Positions 11,561-22,400 of a DNA stretch of 64,000 nucleotides are shown here, in pieces. The notes beneath the pieces are model-generated. The model made no database searches, was not told where the DNA came from, and saw nothing but the letters and a program-made list of their open reading frames with translations. The translations under genes and the position numbers were made by a program. Source of the DNA: Paraspadella gotoi (lineage: Eukaryota > Chaetognatha); the NCBI GenBank assembly GCA_051294375.1, contig CM119267.1:16282543-16346542 (forward strand). Reading direction: 5' to 3'. How positions within the stretch are numbered: the stretch's first letter is position 1; every line of letters begins with the position of its first letter.

Positions 11561-12245
11561 AAACTTGGACTCGAGGGAAAAGAAAATGGCGTCGTTATGG
11601 GGGAGGCTCGAAGGCAGGGGTTAGAGGGGCGCGGCCATTATAAAGTGGCATGGGTTGGAAATGGCCGTTACTGGGGTGATGGGGGATGGTTGGGGGCTCA
11701 TGAAAGGGTGGTACGAGTGAGAAGGGGAATGTCGCCGGTACGGATGCCGCATGAAGAGATTTGGTTTGATGGTGAGCCGTTAAAGGTGGATAAGACTGTA
11801 TGAAGACAGTGGTGACTAGTCAACTGAAAAATGACAGTTGTCAGATTCAACGGTGAGCCTAGTGCTTGGCCGAACAGAAATGGGGTTGCTGAGAAGGCAA
11901 TAGAAGAGGTGACTTAGACATCATGACAATAATATTCGAATATTGAATAATAATGAATGGATAATTTTTATATTGGTTGTACCAATTTCATATAAGAATA
12001 CAAAATAAAAAAAAGGATAAAAATGTGACCATTTCAAAGTAAAATTTGTACATTGTACAGAAATTTAGTGTAATTACCATTGAAAACAATAAATAATTTA
12101 TCTTCCGGTACATGCGATGGATGAAGCTCTAAAGATGGCAACGTCCACGAAAGGAGTGAATCATGGCAATGGGGATCGCATCACGCCAATCCCAACAACC
12201 GGATATTCGAGGGTCAACGGCTCCGTTTGATTTGACGGCGCTACC

Positions 12246-12410
12246 ATGACGTCATTCGCTTTAGCGTCGCAATCGCGACGTCAATCGACCAACCGACGCC
12301 GTCTCTCGTCCCTCGAGAACGTCGGCGAATTTTCCGGCGCCGCTTTTGCCGAACACCGAACCCTTTTTTCGAGGGAATCGCCGGCATTGGCCGGCGTCAA
12401 TTGACGTCAA
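12246..12410. promoter_or_regulatory. Cluster of CRE/ATF-like motifs
   Basis: Three GACGTCA cores lie within 165 bases of GC-rich sequence: ATGACGTCAT at 12246-12255 (a perfect palindrome), GACGTCA at 12277-12283, and TTGACGTCAA at 12401-12410 (palindrome). bZIP factors of the CREB/ATF and Jun families bind such sites. The sequence next to it is an 827-base gap, so the gene it might serve is hidden. Function is inference only. Confidence 0.3.
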
Positions 12411-12441
12411 TCGGCGTCGCCAAGGTCGCGAGGCGTCGAGG

Positions 12442-13268
12442 NNNNNNNNNNNNNNNNNNNNNNNNNNNNNNNNNNNNNNNNNNNNNNNNNNNNNNNNNNN
12501 NNNNNNNNNNNNNNNNNNNNNNNNNNNNNNNNNNNNNNNNNNNNNNNNNNNNNNNNNNNNNNNNNNNNNNNNNNNNNNNNNNNNNNNNNNNNNNNNNNNN
12601 NNNNNNNNNNNNNNNNNNNNNNNNNNNNNNNNNNNNNNNNNNNNNNNNNNNNNNNNNNNNNNNNNNNNNNNNNNNNNNNNNNNNNNNNNNNNNNNNNNNN
12701 NNNNNNNNNNNNNNNNNNNNNNNNNNNNNNNNNNNNNNNNNNNNNNNNNNNNNNNNNNNNNNNNNNNNNNNNNNNNNNNNNNNNNNNNNNNNNNNNNNNN
12801 NNNNNNNNNNNNNNNNNNNNNNNNNNNNNNNNNNNNNNNNNNNNNNNNNNNNNNNNNNNNNNNNNNNNNNNNNNNNNNNNNNNNNNNNNNNNNNNNNNNN
12901 NNNNNNNNNNNNNNNNNNNNNNNNNNNNNNNNNNNNNNNNNNNNNNNNNNNNNNNNNNNNNNNNNNNNNNNNNNNNNNNNNNNNNNNNNNNNNNNNNNNN
13001 NNNNNNNNNNNNNNNNNNNNNNNNNNNNNNNNNNNNNNNNNNNNNNNNNNNNNNNNNNNNNNNNNNNNNNNNNNNNNNNNNNNNNNNNNNNNNNNNNNNN
13101 NNNNNNNNNNNNNNNNNNNNNNNNNNNNNNNNNNNNNNNNNNNNNNNNNNNNNNNNNNNNNNNNNNNNNNNNNNNNNNNNNNNNNNNNNNNNNNNNNNNN
13201 NNNNNNNNNNNNNNNNNNNNNNNNNNNNNNNNNNNNNNNNNNNNNNNNNNNNNNNNNNNNNNNNNNNN
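12442..13268. other. Assembly gap (827 N)
   Basis: The largest gap in the window. The left flank is GC-rich and palindromic, the right flank AT-rich. Its content is unknown. Confidence 0.95.
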
Positions 13269-13454
13269 GGAAAGGGAATTTTTTTTGAAAAATGCGAATG
13301 AACTCAAGCGTCTGGAACCAAATTATATAATGACTCTTATTTTAGTAATTTTTTACAAATGTAACAGGTCATTTTCGTTATTGCAGAAAAAATTAGACCA
13401 AAGAGGCATTTTCATAGTTTTTCACGTAATTTTTATAATCATTTGCTAGGATTT

Positions 13455-13457
<3 letters not shown>

Positions 13458-13519
<62 letters not shown>

Positions 13520-13530
13520 CTCTCTCGTCT
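13458..13530. repeat. (CT)n microsatellite at the 3' end of the lectin gene
   Basis: CT run ending just after the lectin stop codon (minus strand). A GA-rich counterpart ends the inverted lectin copy near 15330-15380. Confidence 0.9.
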
Positions 13531-15788
13531 TCATTCAAACTCGCACATGACCCACTTCTTGGCACGACACCCCACATCCCACCAAGAGTCGTCGACGCTC
13601 GATTCGTCGGTCACGGCGGCGTCGATGCAATCCTGGACGCCGCCCTTGTCGTCCGGTTGAAAATAGGGGGCGCTGCTCCACCACGCCGGATGATCGGGCG
13701 TGACGAAGAAACCGGGGCCGGAGACCCATTCGATCCGGCGTCGATCGATGGGGTCGCGACGCGCGCCGATCCAAAAATATCCGACCCAGTGGGCGTCGCC
13801 GCGGCGAAGGCGCTGAAGGGTCGAGTAAAAGGAGCGCCACTCGCCTAGCGACTCGAATGAGGCGAGATCTCCGCCGGAGGAGCTGGAGGATGAGTTGAGA
13901 TGGACGTAAGTAGGGTAGGGTAAGTAGAAATAAATGGATAATTATTCTGACAGAGGTAATAGTTCACTCTTTTCTTTGGTGACGACTGCTTGCATTTTTT
14001 AATAGTCTTAATGAAATCAGCATAGATTCCCAGGAAAAACTATCAATAAAGTTTAGAAATAGACCGATGCTCGCTTACTGTCACTTTATGTTCTTTTACC
14101 AAATATTTATTTAGTTCTTTACCGACACAGGCTCCGTCCGTCATCCCCGCAAACGTTACCTTAGTTATGCGTAAATATATTTTTAAAATTATTTACATAC
14201 TTTTACAATGTAAACAAAATTTTTTAAATTATTTCTTCAGTTTTTGTATTTTTTGGTGTATTATATGAAAAATGTAGATATTTACTGTATTTGTCTCTTA
14301 ACTTATCGATCCAGCTTGCGTATATTTCCATCCGGGATATCGCTTCCAACCGCTTCTTCTCTCACAACTCCTAAATTCACTTCACTGGGGCATTGTCTTA
14401 AGATACTCATTCTCAATTCCGTCAGCAACAGATTCCCTCACCTCTTCGCTCGCCATGGATATCACGCTTCAAATCGACTCGTGCTCCTTCTTCTTGCGTT
14501 TTTGACCCGTGGAATTCGGGCGTACGTGCCATCCTTGTGACTCTGCCCGTGATAAAAGGTAAAGCGATTAATAACCACAAACGATGCTACATAAATAATA
14601 AAGGATCAAAGGTTCACGAGAAGTCAATGAATCAACTCTCTCTACGGATTAACTCCATTTGTTCGCCGAGGAGTCGCTTGCCAAAGATTACCGCTGAATT
14701 TTTCAACGCGCGATGCGCGGTTCGGTCTATCGGCGAAAGAAGATTCCGTAACGAACTTCGGGCATGCNNNNNNNNNNNNNNNNNNNNNNNNNATCTATTG
14801 CTGATCTCTCATTAAGATCTCATTAAAAAATGCAAGCAGTCGGTCACCAAAGGAAGATGACTATCCTACCTTCTTAGAATATTATCCATTTATTCACTAA
14901 CTACCTCCTTACCGTCCTCTCAATCATCCTAAAGCTCTCTCCGGGGGAGATTTCGCTATTCGAGCGTGGGCTTTAAGAGTGTGCGCTCCTTTTCTCGACC
15001 CTTCAAGCGCCGTTCGCCGCCGCGCGACGCCCAACTGGGTCGGATATTTTTGGATCGGCCGCCTCGCGTCGCGACCCCATCGATCTGACGCCGGATCGAA
15101 TGCGGGTCTCCAGGCCCGGTTTTCGGTCGTCACGCCGATCATCCGGGCCTCTCTGGTGCGGGCTGGAGCTAGCGCTCCCCTATTTTCAACCGGACGACAA
15201 AGGGCGGCGTCCAGGATTGCATCGACGCCCCGTGACGACGAATCGAGCGTCGACGACTCTTGGTGGGAATGTGGGGTGTCGTGCCAAAGAAGTGGGTTTC
15301 ATGTGCGAGTTTTGAATGAGACGAGAAGAGGAGAGAGAGAGAGCCCTAGATAGACGAGATGAGAGAATTGCAGAGAGACGAGAGAATCAGCATAGATTCC
15401 CAGGAAAAACTATCAATAAAGTTTAAAAATAGACCGATGCTCGCTTACTGTCACGTTATGTTCTTTTACCAAATATCTATTTAGTTCTTTACCGACACAG
15501 GCTCCGTCCGTCATCCCAAGTCCGGAATTTCTTTACGCCGACGTAGACCGAACCGCCATCGCCGTTCGAAAATGTCAGCGTATCTTTGGCAGCGACTCCT
15601 GGCGAACAAATGAGTAATCCGTAGCAGAGAGTTGATTCATACTTCTCGTGAACCTTTCCTTTTTTTATGCATCGTTTGTGTTTTATCGCTTTACCTTTTA
15701 TCACGGGCGAGTCACAAGATGCGTCACCCGAATTCACGGTCAAAAACAGCAGAAGAAAGAGCACGGTCGATGAAGCGGTGATTTCCAT
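13531..15788 (-). CDS. Secreted C-type lectin, two exons
   Basis: Exon 1 is 15788-15493 and exon 2 is 13882-13531. The join closes in frame (296 + 352 bases, 215 residues plus stop) with GT at 15492 and AG at 13884-13883. Residues 1-24 form a signal peptide (hydrophobic SSTVLFLLLFLTV). The exon join gives TWDDGRSLCR-SSGGDLASFES, the usual start of helix 2 of a C-type lectin domain. Then come WVGYFWIG, a QPDDKGGVQDC motif (QPD usually means a galactose-type calcium site), and WWDVGC plus VMCEFE at the end, with the conserved terminal cysteines. The usual WND triplet is WWD here, so calcium binding may be weakened. Lectins of this form act outside the cell in recognition or immunity. The intron is swollen by an inverted copy of the gene. 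Confidence 0.85.
14149..15380 (+). pseudogene. Inverted, frameshifted copy of the lectin gene inside its own intron
   Basis: Read on the plus strand, this segment repeats the upstream flank (GCAAACGTTACCTTA, reverse complement of about 16075), the signal-peptide exon (near 14430-14720, broken) and the lectin-domain exon (about 14940-15320: WVGYFWIG, SSVDDSWWECG) with many indels and a 25-N gap at 14768-14792. The minus copy then resumes at 15385 after re-reading about 135 bases (14017-14150 equals 15385-15520). This minus-plus-minus order is what a hairpin long read produces when its adapter is missed. Confidence 0.8.
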
Positions 15789-16075
15789 GGCGCGAAGAGG
15801 TGAGGGAATCTGTTGCTGACGGAATTGAATGATATCTTAGACAATCGCCAGTGAATGTGAATTTAGGAGTTTGTGAGAGAGAAGCGGTGAAGCGATATTC
15901 GATGGAAATTACGCAGCTGGATCGATAAGTTAACAGACAAATACAGTAAATATTACATTTTTTCATATAAAAACACCAAAAAATACAAAATACGGAAGGA
16001 ATAATTAAAAAATTTTGTTTACATTTGTAAATTAAATAATTTTAAAAATAATTCCAAATAAGGTAACGTTTTGCG

Positions 16076-17845
16076 ACCGGCGTTTGAACAGAGGGAGCAA
16101 AATAATATGAATTTTTAAAGAATTCGTCGGGCGATTTTATTTTCTTTCTCACTAATGATAATAATCAAGATCTCCACTGTATCAAGTAATGTGGAGCGGC
16201 ACGAAGTCGAAAGTGCGAAGTCAATATGATATATATATACATGATGGTAGATACTATATTTCACGGGTAAGAGAAAGATATGAACAATTTTAATTTAAAG
16301 TATTGAAAGAGGGCTCCCAGAACGGCCAAAAAAGCCTAGACCTAGTGGGGTAATAAAAAAATAGTTGAGGTTACTTAAAGGAGGCGAGACAAATCGGGGA
16401 AGACTGAAGCTCAGATTTATTTCTTTTATCTCTAATTTTTGTAACTTTTTGTTAAACAAACAACCATTCTTTTAATAATCGCTTTTTTCTTAAAATCAAC
16501 AAAGTTTAGCTAAAGGAAAAAAAAAGTCGGTTAGTGGTTTTCAAAATACAAATATGATTAGTGCCCTTCACTTGTCAGTCTTAATTTCTGTTCAAGAAAT
16601 CTAAAGACAAAATAAAGAAAACTCAGTTCGCGACGATTTGTTGAATATACAATATACAACTGTATACATTATACAATATACAGAGTACTTTATTGCAATT
16701 GCAAACTCTCCTTGAAGAACCGTAATTATTTCTCTGAAGTTTCTTAAATTACTTTAACTAGAACAGAAACTCCCTTATTTTGGGAGGTACATCGATATTC
16801 GATTAAAGAGAGCAGGTTCCATCATCAATGATCCACAAATTAAAACCCAAACGAAGATTAGTGAGCCTCATTTATAATCACCTTAACGTCGAGAAATTTA
16901 TCGGACTTGTCGAGTTCAAGCACAGAAAGCATGAATGAATGAGTCAACTTTTAATTATAGCGAAGACGAAAAGAATTGTAATGTTAATGTTAATGTGAGA
17001 AAATATCAATTTGTAAAATTAAGGAGGGAAAAGGAATAAAAACGTCTTAAATGATATTCAGTCAAATCTACTTCTTTGAAGACGTACACACCGGCAAATG
17101 TCGTTAAATCAAAAACCAACAAACATAGTTGGTAGTTATTCTTAATAATAAACAAATTAAAATCCCATCAGAGAAATGAAATGAAATTTCCGTGCCATTG
17201 TACTCGCGTCATTTGCTTGCTGATTTATTAAGGTTCCCAAGGCCCAGCCCATCAGGCCCCGAAACCTTGAACTGAACTCAACACGCGGATCCCTGCGAAG
17301 AATTTTCTTGTTTTACTTTCATCAAAAAATAGAAAAAGAAGAGGTAATTAAAAGAGCTCGAGTGGATTTCGTCCACAATTTCGCGTGAAAAAAAAAACTT
17401 GTTCAAGACGTCATCGTCCGTCGTCGTCGATGTAACTCGTTTTAAAAATTGTCATTTTTTCTCATTATTGCGAAATTTAGCCACCGCTGACTCAAAAAAG
17501 TATATTTACGATGGAGATTTTGATTAGTTTTATTTAACGTATATTATGGTTACAATTTTATCAATACGGCCACTCAATGATACTTTATTAATATTCTGTT
17601 TTAATACTGCGAATAACTGACGAATAGTTCAGAGATCTTGATGCTTGTTCATTAAGTTGGTCACATTTAGAATTTTCTCTTTTGAAAATTCGGGTGACCC
17701 CAGACCCCGGGAAGAGCCGGTAATTTTTTTTTCTGTTTATGCAAGAGAAAAACTTCAAAAGTGTAAACCGTTGAATTTCATTTTTCGAACGTTCGATTGT
17801 TTTTTTTTTCTCGTTACTTAAAATTCGAATTTTGTTTTTCAAGAA
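16076..17845. other. Intergenic, AT-rich, no gene seen
   Basis: Between the lectin start region and the ABC transporter start. Contains short TATACA-rich palindromic stretches (near 16645-16680). No frames with recognisable protein content on either strand. The promoter of the ABC gene presumably lies in the right part; no clear TATA box or initiator can be assigned. Confidence 0.5.
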
Positions 17846-19389
17846 ATGGAGGAAAACAAAGACAATCCAATCGCAAAAGAAGCAGCTTCCACTTCAGACT
17901 CTGGTAAATATAATCGAGATGACAATATGCATTATGAAATTTGACAATTGTCACAATATGATGCTCGGGTGGCGGGGGTTCTTGAATTGACATTAATTGG
18001 CGAGCCGCAGTTGATTAATCACGCTACTTGTAATGTACAGTCCTCTCCAAAGTAAGGGGCGAAAAAGCTTATTTATTAAATATATATAGTATAGTATATA
18101 GTTTTTATATAGTGTATAGTTTTTATATAATTTGATAAGAGATACCATTATTTACACTGATAAGTCTAAGATATTTCTAAACGTCGCTAAATCCGTGTTA
18201 CGATCCACTCAAGTAGATTTCCGAATTTTCAAACGACGATTAACATTTTTCCCTCCAGCCTCTGAGGAGAACGATGGAAAGGCAAAGAAAGAGGTGAGTC
18301 CGACCGAAAAGCCCCAACCCTCAGTAATGATCTAATAGGTCTAGTTCTTTAGCTAATCAATCACATTCGTTCGCAGATTAAGGAGCCCCCGAGTCCCATG
18401 GTGGGGCCATTAGAAATTTATCGGTTCGCGTCCATCACGGACAAGTTGTACATGATTTTCGGGACCTTGTCGGCGATAATCCATGGATCAGGTGAAGAGT
18501 GATACGCGATAATGATCATTCTCGGGCAGTTTGCGGAAAATAGGGGTCATTTTTTATTCGCCCGAATCATCCTTTCTTTGAAAGGTAAATTTGGGAGTCG
18601 TAGAAAGGAGTAAAGTACCGTGGCCTTTTAATAAATGCAATATATGCGCGTATTAAATATGTTTAACCCTCAGGTCTGCCTCTCATGATCATCATCTTTG
18701 GTGAGACGATCGGGTCCTTCAGTGATTTCGCTCTTCAGGTGAATTAAATTTATTAGCATAGATAATAAAATATTAGATTAGGCTTTAGCTTATAGATGCT
18801 TTCTCTTTCGCACGCGTAAAAGTCGAGTCGTCACCAAGTCGATTTTCTCCACCGGACATAATCGAAGCAATTCAAATTGGCGGTAAAAGAACTATTTTCG
18901 TTTTCTTTCTTGACCCCAACCCCAACCACCTCTCTTCTCCACCCCTTAACCACCACGCGTTCACCACCCCTTATTCCGGAGGGACAAGGTTTTTTCTCGT
19001 TTATTTACGAAAGAAAAAAATTACCATCGATCAATTTCATCTCTTAAACTTAGTTTTTTTCTCTCTCTTCGATTTTCAGTCGAACCTCGAGAATGCCAAC
19101 ACGAATGTGGACAACCTGACGGCAGCGGAACAGGCCGTCATCGACCAGAGGATCAAGGATAAGCTCGCCAACATCTCCTCCGGAGGGATACCAATTATCG
19201 AGGAGATTCGAGACATGGCTTACTATTTTACGGGTCGGGCATTTCTACTTTTACTTTTTCTTCCCCTTTTTTTGTTTTCGTTTTTCCATGCATTTTTTAA
19301 AATTTAAATTTTCTTTTCTTTTTACCTACCTTCCTTCCTTCCTTCCTTCCTTCCTTCCTTCCTTTCTTTCTTCCTTTCTTTCTCTTTCT

Positions 19390-19426
<37 letters not shown>

Positions 19427-22400
19427 TCTCTCTGTTTCTCCATTTTTCCATTCAATGCTCCCTTTGATTTCCGACTAACTCATATCAGGCATCGGAGCCG
19501 GTGTCTTCGTCTTTGGCTTTTTACAACTGGCCTGTTGGCAACTAGCGGCGGAAAATCAGTAAACGAGTAAACGAACCTGATTTTGGAGGAAGTCGATGAA
19601 ATATGCTAATTTGGGAGAAGGGATTTCGTCAAACAATCCTTTTTTTCCCCCTTTTTTTATTTTACGAGGGTGGAAGAAAAAACCTGAATTTTAAATCGCG
19701 TTAAATTAGAAATAATAAGAGGAAAATGAGCACCGAAATGTGACCACGATATTCAAGGGTAGTAATCAAGAACAGGTTGAGTGCGCCGGGAGAGAGAAAG
19801 ATTCGTATACATGGGGCTAATATTTCTCAAAAATATATTTTAATTTTTGAATATAATTATAACTAATAATAATTTTAATTGTGACTATGGAATTCAGGGA
19901 TGGTAGTTGAGAACAGATTGAGCACGTCAGAAGTGCGAAAGATATACATTATACAGAGCAAATTTCTGTTGAAATGTATTGGAATACAATTATAACTATT
20001 ATCTCATAGCCTAATTAGACTCTCACCCATGCCATTCTTAGTTTTATTTAATATTTTATCGGTTTTTTTTTGTTTTTTTTTTCGCCTGGAGAACTTCTGA
20101 AGCGTGATATAGTAAAGAATAACTCGGACGAGTTTTTTTTTTTTTTTTTTAATCAAATTTCGAATTTTGAATCGATTTCATTCCTTTCTCCGGCTCCCCA
20201 TCGCCTTCCATATCCCCTCCACCCCCTTCAAGACCCTCCGCATCCGGACGACCTCTTCCGCTCGATCCTCCGCCAAAACATCGCCTGGTTCGACGATACT
20301 CAAGTCGGCGAGATGACGCCCAGACTCACCGACGACATCAAACACATCAAGGACGGATTCGGGGCCAAGATCGGGACGCTCATCCAGGCGATTATTCGTT
20401 TATTAATTAATTAATTTATTTATTATTTTTTATCGACGCTCGACCGTTTGATTAATTGATTCATTCATTCAGTGATAGATTAATTGATTGATTTATCATT
20501 CATTCATTTATTCATTCATTCTATATTCATTCTACATTATTTATTATCTGTATTTTATTTTATAGACGTGATATTTTATTAATTGGTTCGATTGTTAAAA
20601 AAATTGTCTATTATTTACAACAGTGGGTGGCGGGCTGCATCACGGGCATGGTCATCGGTTTCGTCTACGGTTGGAAACTCAGCCTGGTCATTCTGGCCGT
20701 GAGCCCGTTGTTGATGGTGGCGGGTTACCTTGCCACGCAGATGGTCAGTTCCTTCACGGCGGAAGAGTTGGAGTCCTACGCTAAGGCGGGCGCCGTGGCG
20801 GAGCAGGCGTTCGGCGCCATTCGCACAGTCACCGCCTTCGCAGGGCAAGAGAAGGAGTGCGCTCGTTACGAAGCGCGGCTTGGAGAGGCGCAGGTTTGTC
20901 GCGGGATTTTTTTTCACCCTTTCTTTACGTTTAAAAATACAAAAATTAAAGAAATCAAAGTTGGGTAACAGTTTAAAAATCATTGTTCATGTAAGAAATT
21001 CTATATCCGTCCAACAACATATCATTTCTTTATGGCTGTAAAGTGAAATTTTTGAAGACAAAAGACTTTTTTTTTTCGTTTCGCATCTTCTCGTTAAGTT
21101 GTTCTTTTTTTTATTTTCGTATTCTTCTTTCTCCTCTTTCTGTCTCCTCCTTTTACTTGGCTATTTTTTACCTCTTTTCGCTTGCCTACCTTATTTCGCC
21201 TCATCTCATTTCCGTCTCTCTTTTTCCAATTTCTTCGACATTTTCTCACCTCCTAACTTACTTTTTCACTCCCTCAGAAAACCGGGATCAAAAAGGGTTT
21301 CGCCTCCGGCGCGGCCATGGGCGTGACCTACTTCATAATGTTCCTCTCGTACGCGTTGGCCTTTTGGTACGGGTCCAGCCTCGTCCGTGCCGGAGAGTAC
21401 GACCCCGAGGATCTTCTCATCGTCTTTTTCAGCATCCTCATCGCCTCGTTCTCCTTGGGCAACGCCGGCCCCAACGTGACGGCCTTCGCCCAGGCCCGCG
21501 GCGCCGCCCACGCCGTTTTTTCCATCATCGACAGGTGGCAAAGGATTTGGGATTTGGGAACCTCGTAGTAATCCGTATTATTTACTAATTAGTATAGTTT
21601 TCGAAACTCTTTACAGCCGTTAGCAAATCGTTGTTAGATTGAATCCGATTTTAAATCATGTGACAAGAATTACAAATAGCATAAAGATTTATCTTACTTG
21701 TTGAAGAGCGCACAGGAAATTAATAATTAGGTTAAAAGCTATTCGTAGTGGGATTTACAAATGATTTTTTTATGATTTTTTTTTTTGCCAATATTTTGAT
21801 CCAAAACTTCGGGAGGCTAAAATTTGAAATCTATAATCGGACAACACTAGGCAACCTCCAATCGACGTTTTCGACGATGCTGGTCAAGACAATCTCGCCG
21901 CTTCTTCTCCCGGGTCCATAACATTCGAGGACGTCTCCTTCTCCTACCCGTCTAGACCCGAGGTGCCCATCCTGCGCGGTTTCGACATTCACGTCGAAAA
22001 GGGTCAGACGATCGCTTTGGTGGGACCCTCGGGCTGCGGCAAGTCCACCGTCGTCCAATTGCTGCAACGGTTCTACGACGTCGACGGCGGGACGGTCCGC
22101 GTCGGCGGCCGCAACGTCCGCGACTACTCCGTCCGCGACCTTCGCTCCCATTTCGGGATGGTGGGTCAAGAACCGGCGCTCTTCGACCTCACCATCGAGG
22201 AGAACATCCGGTTGGGATCCTCCAAGGAGGAAGTGACCACCGAGGACATCGTCCGCGCCGCCAAAGAGGCCAACGCCCACGACTTCATTTCGAATCTGCC
22301 GGAAAAGTACAAGACGCTCGTCGGCGGGCGAGGAGCGCAACTTTCCGGCGGACAGAAGCAGCGCATCGCCATCGCTCGGGCGTTGGTGAGGAATCCGGAG

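Noticed and set aside
11597-11803. 68-codon plus-strand frame as a small gene
   Set aside because: No domain, no splice context and no codon pattern beyond chance in G-rich sequence.
12261-13449. Long frames spanning the 827-N gap
   Set aside because: Open only because N codons contain no stops; the readable ends show no protein family.
14244-15353. Plus-strand lectin gene as a second functional paralogue
   Set aside because: Both exons are broken by multiple indels and the segment mirrors the intact minus-strand gene, including flanks; a fold-back artefact is the better explanation.
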